NCBI GenBank assembly: GCA_022496185.1
Contig: WTXG01000408.1
Span: 1 to 24,935, forward strand
Direction of reading: 5' to 3'
Source: Multifurca ochricompacta
Taxonomy: Eukaryota > Basidiomycota > Agaricomycetes > Russulales > Russulaceae
Length of the DNA stretch: 24,935 bases
The notes under the pieces: model-generated
Told to the model about the DNA's origin: nothing
The model's database searches: none
What the model saw: only the letters and a program-made list of their open reading frames with translations
Program-made: the position numbers and the translations under genes
Shown here: one piece after another, positions 1-8,655 of the stretch
Position numbering within the stretch: position 1 is the first letter of the stretch
Layout: each line of letters begins with the position of its first letter

Positions 1-64
1 CGCGTGATCACAATCATGTCGTACCACTATCCCGGAGCCTCTGTACCGGTATCTTGGTTCAACA
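1..64 (-). repeat. copia-1 3' LTR, first 64 bases only
   Basis: Read on the minus strand this begins TGTTGAACC and matches, with two or three differences, the outer 64 bases of the LTR at 10717 downward. It is the start of the 3' LTR of the minus-strand copia element whose RT lies at 111-1000. The remainder lies left of the window, so the outer target duplication cannot be checked. Confidence 0.85.
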
Positions 65-76
65 CTCCCCCTTGCT
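65..76 (-). promoter_or_regulatory. copia-1 polypurine tract
   Basis: On the minus strand a purine run (AGCAAGGGGGAG) abuts the TGTTGAACC start of the 3' LTR. This is the expected place and composition for the plus-strand DNA primer of an LTR retrotransposon. It independently fixes the LTR edge at 64. Confidence 0.75.
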
Positions 77-110
77 AAGTGCCGCTGCTGAGCGTGCTAA
101 GCAATTTTCC

Positions 111-1000
111 CTACTTAGGCGAGTTAATCTCTAGCCCAAGTTGACTCCTGAATTTCAGGAATTTGACGCATCCCAAATTCTTGGTGAACATGTCTGTGGG
201 ATTTTCAGAGCCTTCTATAAAGAATAGCTCGATTTTCTTCTCCTGTACAATTTGTCTAATGTAGTGGAAGCGGATATCAATATGTTTTATCTGTCGCTCT
301 TGTACAGGATTAGAGGCCATAAAGATGGAGCCTTGGTTATCACCGCAGAGGGGAATGGGTCCCAGATCAATGCCAATTTCGCTTAGAAGCGATTTGATCC
401 ATACAATCTGTCGCGTTGTGTCAGAAAGCGACATGTATTCTGCTTCAGTGGATGAGAGCACTGTGGTCTTTTGCACTCTAGAATTCCAGCTGAATATCCC
501 ATTCGCTATTTTCACCATATATCCAGTAGTAGATCGGCGATCTATTGGGTTTGATGCCCAATCAGAATCAGCGCACGCGATCAATCTGCCATTTGATCTG
601 CCATCATAGATAAGCGTGTAATCGGATGTGCCAGCTAAATATCGGCAGATATACAGCGCTCGATCAAGATGATCTTGAGATGGATTAGCAGCAAATTGAG
701 ATAGCCTTGTCACTGCAAAGGCAATATCTGGTTGTGTGCCCAACATAATGTAAAGTAATGAGCCGATTACTTGTTGGAACTTTGAACAAATGGAAGGATC
801 GGCAGGTCCAGTGTTAGGCTCTGGATGAAAGCCTTCTGGGAGAGGAGTGGGCGCAAATTTCACGTTGAGCATCCCAAAGCATTGCAGCACTTTAGTTAGG
901 TATGGCTGTTGATCAAGTAGAATTTTGCCATCCTTCCTAGTTATGCGCATTTGCAAGAACTCCTTTGTGTCTCCTAGATCCCTGCACTCCCATTTGTTCA
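111..1000 (-). pseudogene. copia-1 Pol fragment: end of RT plus RNase H
   Basis: The frame is open from the gypsy-A junction at 1000 to a stop at 111-113 and has no start of its own. The first visible residues (NKWECRDLGDTKEFLQMRI) match the copia RT segment just after the catalytic palm. They are followed by the YLTKVLQCFGM region and a copia-type RNase H with SDWASNPIDRRSTTGY, SSTEAEYMSLSD, KHIDIRFHYIR and NPTDMFTKNL. The YVDD palm, integrase and most of the protease are absent from the window. The open frame extends to 1088 only because it reads through gypsy LTR sequence, so the true coding edge is 1000. No internal stops are seen, so the copy may be fairly young. It lies 35 bases upstream of the polypurine tract, as expected for the end of pol. 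Confidence 0.9.
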
Positions 1001-1585
1001 TGTTACGACCAGGGCCAAGTCCCCCACTTTTCTTTACCATCCCCAACACGGACCCTTCCCTTCCACCCACCCTCCACTTCTTGATCACGTCCCCATCCTG
1101 GGATCCCTCATGTGCTTTACTTCCTTCCCCGTGATCACTGTTTGTATATGCTGACGAGTTGTTTGTACTTCTTATGCCTTCGTTTATCTCTTATCTCCTT
1201 ATCTCTAAGACCGGACACTTACTTAATTCCCTATCAGAAGCTAGGCTCTACGCCCTCCGCTTTCGTATATTTGGGCCCACATGACTCGTTATCTTATCTT
1301 TAGACGCTCATTCGATTATGTATATAAGTCCGCTGTAACTACATTGTAGACCTCAGACTCGACTTATTGAATACATCGGTGTTTGTCTTCCGGACTCCCC
1401 TTTGAAAGCCTTGACTCGATCATCTCAGTACTTCTGGTACTTTCCGCTCACCATCGTCTCAGAGAACAGCCTCTTTGACTTTGACTCCTCATAAACCACT
1501 CCAAGGGGCCTCATTGGTCTCTTATCTGATCACAAATGAACGCTGTCACACAAGTCGTGTGGAACGTCCCGCACCGGACGTAACA
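1001..1585 (+). repeat. gypsy-A 5' LTR
   Basis: 585 bases bounded by TGTTACG and CGTAACA, a 7-bp inverted terminus. A TATATAA box lies at 1321. The likely transcript start is AGACTCGACTT at 1355, 34 bases downstream, followed by ATTGAATACA, a probable 3'-end signal. From 1001 to about 1390 it matches the 3' LTR with only five substitutions, all at CG dinucleotides, and one single-base indel. The last ~190 bases differ strongly. Confidence 0.93.
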
Positions 1586-1587
1586 TC

Positions 1588-1598
1588 AAGTCGAGTCT
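1588..1598 (+). promoter_or_regulatory. gypsy-A primer-binding site, self-priming type
   Basis: The 11 bases AAGTCGAGTCT start two bases after the LTR and are the exact reverse complement of AGACTCGACTT at 1355-1365 in the LTR. That position suits the transcript 5' end. There is no TGG tRNA-type site here. Tf1 of fission yeast is known to prime reverse transcription by annealing the first 11 bases of its mRNA to its primer site, and this layout matches that. The 11-mer is also intact in the 3' LTR (8284-8294) and in the gypsy-B LTR (20087-20097). Confidence 0.8.
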
Positions 1599-1607
1599 CC
1601 TCCCAAC

Positions 1608-3119
1608 GTGGCTTCTTCCAGCCGCAGTCAGACCTTGTTCAAAGAAGAGCTCATCGAACGCAGAGACGAGAATAATCTTTCACAACAGACACTTGGCTCT
1701 GCCATCTGGAAAGACTTTGAATCCGAGTTTGGATACTATGTCTATCACGACGGAAGATACCAACCGGTAGAATATGACAACGAGAAAAGAGTTTGGTATC
1801 GTATCCGATACTCGGATCGACGACACTCTTGGGTCACTACAGGACCCGCTCCATTGGAATTTGGATTAGGACCGTGGAGGGAGAACCCCCCGGCCATTGT
1901 CACCGACTCTGAAGAAGAGTATATAGAACCAGAACAGAACGACGATGCACCAGTATTAGCTCTCGCTACCCAGGTTGCACCGGAAATTGCTACGATCAGA
2001 GCCCCTGCATTAGCAACTCCCCAGATATCTACACGATCCACCGACACCATCCACCCCATCACCATGTCTACCATTGCTGCACAACTCCCTGACCCTACCC
2101 CGAACCTGCCACCCCCTCCTACCATAACTATCCCAAATATCCCACCACCATCGGGACGACTCTCAGGAGTAATGCCTCAGACGTTCACGGGGGATCGCTC
2201 CCAGAGCAAGAAGTTCATTCTGGAATTTACTACCTTCCAGAACTTCAACCATGACGTCCCACAGATGGTCAACCCGTTTCAAAGAGCCAACCTCTTCCTG
2301 TCACTCATTAGAGGAGAGGCTGTGGACGATTGGACAATGGAGCAGTTGGAGTGGCTAAATGAACAAGTGGCGTCTGGGCAGCGAACTACGAGCCCTGGAC
2401 TTTGGGAGACAGTCGCCCAAAGATTCAAAGACGCCTTTACAGACGGGCAGGCTAAGCAGAAAGCTGCAAGAGAATTAAAGACACTAAAAATGGAAAGAGG
2501 GGATTTGGATGCATACGTTGCCAAATTCCGCAGCCTGGCCAACCGAGCCGGGTACGATACGGACGAAGAGGCCACATTGGACCTCTTCTTGCAGGGACTC
2601 CCCAACCCCCTAGTAAAGAACATAATCCAGTTCCACCACCCACACACTTGGGACGACTGGGTAGACGCTGCACGCCGACAACAACAAGATTACCTTGACT
2701 TTCAGACAAGGTTTGGGGTTGACACAAAGAAAGGGAAAACGAGAGACCAATGGAAAGCAGCTTTCGGAGTAAAAACACCAGGACATGCCCTGACACGGGA
2801 TCCAAACGCCATGGACACCTCAGCGGATAGAACCCGTGTCCGTGCCACACTCACAGAAGACGAGCGGCAGACCCTTATGAAGGAAGGGAGATGTTTCTGC
2901 TGCAAAGCCCAAGGACACATGTCCCGAGATTGCCCAAAGAAGGGGGCGCGCGTAGCCGAGGCCACTACTACCCCGGCCCCTGCTTCCAATAACCCGACCA
3001 CCGTTGACAAACGCACCAAGGAAGAAAAGGCCCACGATATATGGGCAAATATGATGAAGGAAAGCGAGGAAGTGTGCGCCATTCTAGTAGAAAAGGCATT
3101 TGCCAAAAAGGATTTTTGA
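1608..3119 (+). CDS. gag: gypsy-A Gag
   Basis: A roughly 503-residue frame with no internal stop. It begins ten bases after the primer site, but at a GTG (1608-1610), because no in-frame ATG is visible near the 5' end; the original start may have been an ATG now changed. The N-terminal part is Pro/Thr-rich (about residues 110-190). A retrotransposon capsid domain follows at about 195-365 (FILEFTTFQNFN, LFLSLIRGEAVDDW, AYVAKFRSLANRAGYD, LDLFLQGLP). A zinc knuckle CFCCKAQGHMSRDC (C-X2-C-X4-H-X4-C) for RNA binding lies near residue 425. The last 79 bases overlap pol, which is in the -1 frame. Family assignment is firm; the start codon is uncertain. Confidence 0.92.
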   Translation: MASSSRSQTLFKEELIERRDENNLSQQTLGSAIWKDFESEFGYYVYHDGRYQPVEYDNEKRVWYRIRYSDRRHSWVTTGPAPLEFGLGPWRENPPAIVTDSEEEYIEPEQNDDAPVLALATQVAPEIATIRAPALATPQISTRSTDTIHPITMSTIAAQLPDPTPNLPPPPTITIPNIPPPSGRLSGVMPQTFTGDRSQSKKFILEFTTFQNFNHDVPQMVNPFQRANLFLSLIRGEAVDDWTMEQLEWLNEQVASGQRTTSPGLWETVAQRFKDAFTDGQAKQKAARELKTLKMERGDLDAYVAKFRSLANRAGYDTDEEATLDLFLQGLPNPLVKNIIQFHHPHTWDDWVDAARRQQQDYLDFQTRFGVDTKKGKTRDQWKAAFGVKTPGHALTRDPNAMDTSADRTRVRATLTEDERQTLMKEGRCFCCKAQGHMSRDCPKKGARVAEATTTPAPASNNPTTVDKRTKEEKAHDIWANMMKESEEVCAILVEKAFAKKDF

Positions 3120-6100
3120 CTGGCTTGACCCCATTGGCCTGGGCAAGAGCACTACATGTAACTTCTGTGTACACTAGTCGATTCAAATCGTTGAAAATAC
3201 CAGTACATTTTGAAACTACACAGAAGACGGCCGACCGAGACATATTGGTGGACTCTGGAGCCACCGATAACTTCATTAGCCAGCGACTTGTAAAAGTCCT
3301 GGGATTGGGAACACTCATGCTCCCTCAAGAAAAAAACATTTGGAACATAGATGGGACAGCCAACAAGGCTGGGAGAATCACACACTACACTGACCTAAGT
3401 ATACAGGTCGGGGAAGACACAAAGACAATCCGCTTCCTCATCACTGATCTTGGAACTGAAGATCTTATCCTGGGATATCCCTGGCTTGCGGCCTTTGAGC
3501 CAAAAATAAACTGGATGGATGCAACCATGAGTAAAGAATTCTACCCAGTCATCATTACGTCCCTGGGGTACGATTATGTGGTGCGACACCCTGCCATCCG
3601 AGCCATTGTTATGGGAGAGCGAGCTACATGGGATGATCTAGAATCCAGTGATCAAGTATACTGCTATACAACAAAGGCTTCCGAACTGGCACAAAAAGCA
3701 ATGGAAGGGCAGGAGGCCAAAACCTTCGAAAACACCGTCCCCAAAGAGTACCAACGTCACTACAAGGTATTCTCTGAAGAGGAATCTCAACGATTTCCAC
3801 CTTCATGACCTTGGGACCATGCCATCGATTTCATACCAGATACTCCCCCAGCTATCGACTGTAAAATTTATCCACTGTCACAAAAAGAACAGGAGGCGTT
3901 GACCGCCTTTCTAGAAGAACATCTTGCCAAAGGTTACATTCGTCCGTCAAAATCACCCTATGCGTCACCCTTCTTCTTTATTAAGAAGAAAGACGGCAAA
4001 CTACGTCCAGTGCAAGATTACCGAAGAATCAATGCTTACACAGTCCGAAATACCTATCCTCTCCCACTCATACCAGAACTCACCGATACAATGAGAGACA
4101 AGGCGTTATTCTCCAAAATGGATATTTGTTGGGGATATAACAATATACGTATTCGTGAGGGAGATCAGGGAAAAGCCGCATTCAAGACTAACCAAGGACT
4201 TTTTGAACCTAATGTCATGTTTTTTGGGTTGACCAACTCGCCGGTGACATTCCAAGCGATGATGAACCACATATTCCGAGAGCTCATACTGACCGGAGAA
4301 GTGGTTGTCTACATGGATGATATCTTGGTTGCTACCAAAGACAATCTCCCTCATCATCGAGCCCGCGTCCATCAGGTCTTAGATATTCTACACGACCATG
4401 ACCTTTACTTAAAACCGGCAAAATGCTCCTTTGAACAAAAGAGCGTCGAATACCTAGGAGTCATACTCGAGGGAGGACGCGTATGCATGGATCCAGTCAA
4501 AGTACAGGGAATTAGGGAATGGCCGACACCCACGAGCATCAGGGATGTCAGGTCGTTTATCGGATTTTGTAACTTCTATTGGCGTTTTGTCAAAGGATTC
4601 TCGGGAATCGCTCGTCCGCTGAACGACCTCCTGAAAAAGGACACGCCATGGCATTGGGATACACCCCAACAGGAAGCATTTGAACGGATTAGAGACATCG
4701 TAGGAGCAGAACTGGTACTCATTCAACCAGATCTAAACCGACCCTTCGAGCTAGAAGTAGATGCCTCCCACTTTGCAAATGGAGCCGTGTTGTATCAACG
4801 CGACGACGCACAGATCCTGCACCCAGTAGCGTACTATTCAGAAACCTTCTCCCCAGCTGAACGAAATTACGACATCTGGGACAGAGAGTTGCTTGCCATT
4901 GTCAAAGCCCTACATCATTGGCGACCTTATCTGGCGGGCACCTCGCACAAAACTGTTATCCACACAGACCATTCCAACTTGTTGTATTGGAAGGAACCTC
5001 ACAAAATCAGTCGACGAGTGGCACGAGAGGTTTTAGAGCTCGAGGAATACAATTTTACCCTGAAACATATTGCAGGAAGCCGTAATGCGCGAGCAGATGC
5101 ATTATCACGCAGACCAGACATGCATACCGGAGAGGACGACAATAATAACATCGTGGTCCTCCCAGAAGAAGTGTTCGCGCGAACTGCGGTGGTCAGCCTC
5201 CACGACATGGATTTATGGGCACAAGTATCGCAGAATATGAACCAAGAACTCTGCCGATCATGGGCCGACGCACATAACTTAAAGGAAGTCAATGGCCTAT
5301 GGTGGAAAGACGGAGATCGACTTGTTGTCACCGGTGGCGACAACATTAAGAGGGGGGTGATCCATTTTCACCACGACCTCCCTTCTGCTGGCCACCCCGG
5401 CATCGCCAACACCTACACCCTCACTAAACGAGACTATTGGTGGCCCAATATGAAATGCGACGTCGAAGACTATGTGAAAGGATGTGCGGCATGTCAAGCA
5501 AACAAGGTCAACACACATCCAAAAGTCCCACCAATATATCCCATCACGCCTACCGCATCAACCCCATTCCAGACCATTGCTATGGACTTCATAGTCAAAC
5601 TCCCTGAGTCACAAGGGTTCGACTCCATCCTTACAATCACCGACCATGACTGTTCGAAGGCAGCCCTTTTCATACCCTGCAAAGAAACGATTACAGCTGA
5701 AGGAGTGGCAAAACTATATCTTGATCATGTCTACCACCACTACGGACTCCCCCAAAAGGTCATCTCCGATCGAGACACTCGGTTTACATCGACATTCGCA
5801 CAAGCCCTGTGTAAAACATTAGGTATCACACAGAACATATCCACAGCATACCACCCACAGACTGACGGACAGTCGGAACATACCAACCAGTGGTTGGAAC
5901 AGTATCTGCGGTTCTGGTGTAACAGACGACAAGATGACTGGGCCCAATGGCTCTCCACAGCAGAGTTCGCCCACAACTCCTGGCCCAATGGGACAACAAA
6001 GACCACCCCATTCTCCCTTATCATGGGCTGGACCCCACGAACCACATGGGTAGATAAGCCCACTAATGTACCATCCGTAACCCAGCGTATCGACCAATGG

Positions 6101-6622
6101 AAGGAATTATGACAATCGGCCAATGAAAATCTACTGAAGGCGCAAGAGCTCTTATCAGCACTGCCTCACAAGTTCACACCGTATCAGGCCAATGAATGGG
6201 TCTGGCTCGAGGGGAAGAACATTCATACGTCACATCCCTCTGCCAAGCTAGCGCCCCGATGTCACGGACCCTTCCAGATCAGAAGGAAACTGTCGGATGT
6301 TTCATACGAACTTAAACTCCTTGAGAAATGGAGGATCCATCTGGTCTTCCATGCACGATTACTGACCCCGTACAAGGAAACTTCCATGCATGGGGGAAAC
6401 TTCCCAAGACCACCACCTGACCTCGTTGATGGAGAAGCGGAGTGGGAAGTGGATCGCATTATGGACTCGTCCCGAAGAGGCCGAGGGCGCAAGTTACATT
6501 ACCTGATCAAATGGAAAGGATTCCCAGACTCTGACAGTTCGTGGGAACCTGCCGGGAATATCTTTGCTCTGGCCCTTATCACGGAGTTCCACTTACAACA
6601 CCCCCAAGCGCCCAAAGCATAG
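3041..6622 (+). pseudogene. pol: gypsy-A Pol: protease, RT, RNase H, integrase, chromodomain
   Basis: One continuous -1 frame relative to gag, broken only by TGA at 3806-3808 and 6110-6112. In order it shows an aspartic protease (ILVDSGATDNF, GYPWL), RT (DYRRINAYTVRNTYPLP, FFGLTNSPVTFQAMMN, YMDD at 4310-4321), RNase H (ELEVDASHFANGAVLY, IHTDHSNLLYW), and integrase with an HHCC zinc domain (GHPGI, GCAACQANK). The DDE core follows (MDFIVKLP, ISDRDTRFTS, STAYHPQTDGQSEHTNQW), then a GPY/F-like module (APRCHGPFQI) and a chromodomain (EAEWEVDRIM, LHYLIKWKGFPDSDSSWEP). The gypsy-B copy has Arg at the second stop, which points to CGA to TGA. Catalytic residues otherwise look intact. The chromodomain probably directs integration to modified histones. 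Confidence 0.95.
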
Positions 6623-6700
6623 TTAAAAGGAGACGACTCCCAGCCCCAGATAAACCCCCAGAACAATGCTTTACCAGCAACGTCCTATTAACCACTAAAC

Positions 6701-7459
6701 ATGTCTTCTTCCTCTTTTATCACTGCCTCTGCCGCCGTCGATGCCTTCGCCGCCACTCATGTTGTGGTGGAAGCTTTCCCCTCCGCTCACCCTTCCACAC
6801 GTCCCTGCTCTCCCATCGACTACGAAGCCGCAGAGGAACAAGTCAAAAACCAGTCACCAAACCCCAATGATGACTTCGACCACTCTGAAGAACCACACCC
6901 GAACGACCTTGTCGGCATGGAGCAGGATGACAATGTCCCCGAGTTCCCCTTCTTCACCAACAACCCGAACTCCTCCATGTACTTCCCACTCGAAATCACA
7001 ATGGCTGATGGAACAAAGGAAATAGCTAAGTACATCTTTTACACCAATGGAGGGATGGACGTCACAGGATGCATGAAGAAAGATGGGCCTGTTTACAGGG
7101 CCCCCGTCTATTTGGAGGAATGGTACACCGGACGTCTCCATCACACAATGAGTGATGAACAACTGGGACACCTCGCTGCTGACGACCCCTGAGCATTTGC
7201 CATTGACGAAGTACTGAACGACATGTGCCTTCCGCGTCTCAAAGCTGAGGTGATGAGACTGCGGAAGACCCTCACACTGCGCACCATGTTGAACACCCAG
7301 TACAAGGAGTATGCAAAACAGATGACGAGGCTCACGAGAGGGATGTTCCAAGTGGAACAAGAGCTGACGGAAATCCAGAAAAGATTAGAGAAGGGGGATG
7401 CGTACCAAACTATTGTGGAAAGGTACACAGACACTTATGCGCGACCCCTCCCACCATGA
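6701..7459 (+). pseudogene. gypsy-A extra frame (ORF3), N-terminal and coiled-coil part
   Basis: Starts at an ATG 78 bases after the pol stop, in the same frame as pol. I do not recognise a family. An Ala/Ser/Pro-rich start and an acidic stretch (about residues 50-80) precede a compact segment (YFPLEITMADG, KYIFYTNGGMDV, EEWYTGRLHHTMSDEQLGHL). A Leu/Arg/Lys/Glu-rich helical region likely to form a coiled coil follows at about residues 170-240 (LKAEVMRLRKTLTLR, MTRLTRGMFQVEQEL). A TGA at 7190-7192 breaks this copy; the gypsy-B copy reads through with His. The frame reaches a TGA at 7457-7459 present in both copies. By eye about 88% of residues agree between copies and many base changes are silent, so it was probably under selection as protein. 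Confidence 0.8.
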
Positions 7460-7897
7460 TCACTGGGAGCTGCACCACAATTACTGCCGAACCGGTTTGA
7501 GATGCCGCGGATGCATGAGAACCCCTGAGGAGAGACATGCTGGCGATGTGATAGCAAGTATCACATCAGCTGGAATTGTCCCCTTAATCGCAAGTGGTGC
7601 CGTCATTGCCGCAGTAACCTACACTGGAGCCGATTCTGCATCTTCCGCCGCATGGGAGTCGCCCCAACAATTGTCAACCCTTCGGGATGGTGCGGTAAAT
7701 GCCTACGCCACAATGCCGGTCATCGTGAGTTAGACTGCCCGGTTTATGACATGTGCCCCCAGTGTGGACGACGTGGCCCGTACGGCTTCCTGCGCACGCA
7801 CCAATGCGCAGCCGACGAGACGTATACCATGGGAGATCGAAACCTGGCGGATGACTATGTGGACCTGGTACAGGATGATGATGGTGCGCATTTCTAG
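7460..7897 (+). pseudogene. gypsy-A ORF3 continuation: four CCHC-like zinc knuckles
   Basis: Same frame as 6701-7459, separated from it only by the TGA at 7457, with a further TGA at 7526 where gypsy-B has Gln (CAA). It shows two perfect C-X2-C-X4-H-X4-C knuckles (CWRCDSKYHISWNC at 7538-7579 and CRHCRSNLHWSRFC at 7598-7639). A looser C-X2-C-X6-H-X4-C follows at 7691-7738 and a C-X2-C-X11-H-X-C at 7754-7807, then an acidic tail ending at TAG 7895-7897. Such knuckles bind single-stranded nucleic acid. Read with the upstream part the product would be about 398 residues with a Gag-like order: N-terminal domain, coiled coil, zinc knuckles. Whether it is made by readthrough, from its own start, or as one frame before decay is not visible. 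Confidence 0.78.
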
Positions 7898-7914
7898 CTG
7901 GGTCAGCTCGAACC

Positions 7915-7928
7915 AGAAAGGAGGGTGA
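7915..7928 (+). promoter_or_regulatory. gypsy-A polypurine tract
   Basis: AGAAAGGAGGGTGA abuts the 3' LTR start TGTTACG. The gypsy-B copy has nearly the same sequence at the equivalent place (20446-20459, minus strand). This is the expected plus-strand primer, and it shows that ORF3 lies inside the element rather than outside it. Confidence 0.75.
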
Positions 7929-8515
7929 TGTTACGACCAGGGCCAAGTCCCCCACTTTTCTTTACCATCCCCAACATGGACCCTTCCCTTCCACCCACCC
8001 TCCACTTCTTGATCACGTCCCCATCCTGGGATCCCTCATGTGCTTTACTTCCTTCCCCATGATCACTGTTTGTATATGCTGACGAGTTGTTTGTACTTAC
8101 TTATGCCTTCGTTTATCTCTTATCTCCTTATCTCTAAGACCGGACACTTACTTAATTCCCTATCAGAAGCTAGGCTCTATGCCCTCCGCTTTCGTATATT
8201 TGGGCCCACATGACTCGTTATCTTATCTTTAGATGCTCATTCGATTACGTATATAAGTCCGCTGTAACTACATTGTAGACCTCAGACTCGACTTATTGAA
8301 TACATCGGTGTTTGTCTTCTGGACTTCCCCCTGAAACCTCTGACTCGATTGTCTCAGTGCTTTTGGCACTTTCCACTTAACATCGTCACTAGGGAACAGC
8401 CCCTTTGACTTTGACTCATTCATTCGAACTCCAAGAGGTCCTATTGACCTCTTACCGGAATAACGTACAAAGCTGTCGCACAAGTCGTGCGGAACGTCTC
8501 ACACCAGACGTAACA
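7929..8515 (+). repeat. gypsy-A 3' LTR
   Basis: 587 bases from TGTTACG to CGTAACA. TATATAA lies at 8250 and the conserved AGACTCGACTT at 8284-8294. U3 and R match the 5' LTR almost exactly, but from about 8322 onward (U5) roughly a quarter of positions differ by eye. This U5 looks closer to that of gypsy-B, for example the segments CAGCCCCTTTGACTTTGACT and AACTCCAAGAGGTC. The right-hand part therefore probably comes from a different gypsy copy. Confidence 0.92.
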
Positions 8516-8655
8516 CCTGAATCTAAGAGCCATGTTATATGGCTATCGTCCGTAGTCTTTCCTTTACATTTAGCACACAGGCAATTATGCCGCAACTCAA
8601 ATATATTGGTACATGACCTAAAGTCATGTACTGTGCTGTTTACTCCTGCATAACA
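8516..8655 (-). pseudogene. copia-1 Pol start: pre-protease and truncated protease
   Basis: Minus strand, in the -1 frame relative to the copia-1 gag. It reads through a Cys-rich segment (LRHNCLCAKCKGK) into HITWLLDSG and then stops at the gypsy-A LTR edge. WLLDSG is the active-site motif of copia aspartic proteases, and the Asp is intact. The frame overlaps the end of gag by a few codons and has a TAG just upstream, so pol was probably reached by frameshifting or the frame has been damaged. I see no canonical slippery heptamer. Everything downstream in Pol up to the RT tail at 1000 is missing. Confidence 0.8.

Larger units (their letters stand above)
1001..8515 (+). mobile_element. Ty3/gypsy chromodomain retrotransposon gypsy-A (Tf1/Tf2-like)
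   Basis: An element with LTRs at 1001-1585 and 7929-8515, a self-complementary primer site, gag, pol with a C-terminal chromodomain, an extra downstream frame and a polypurine tract. It lies inside copia-1 in antisense orientation. The bases flanking it (GTTCA on the left, CCTGA on the right) are not a 5-bp duplication. The left flank is copia RT and the right flank is copia protease, so this is not a simple insertion. Pol and the extra frame contain TGA stops at 3806, 6110, 7190, 7457 and 7526, most explained as CGA to TGA, so it is unlikely to be autonomous now. Confidence 0.95.

Noticed and set aside
1745..3106. Several minus-strand frames of 70-134 codons across gypsy-A gag
   Set aside because: They are shadows of the plus-strand gag, without domain signals; the gag frame has a capsid domain and a zinc knuckle.
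1001..8515. Gypsy-A as a simple insertion with a 5-bp duplication
   Set aside because: The flanks GTTCA and CCTGA do not match, and they come from distant parts of copia Pol.
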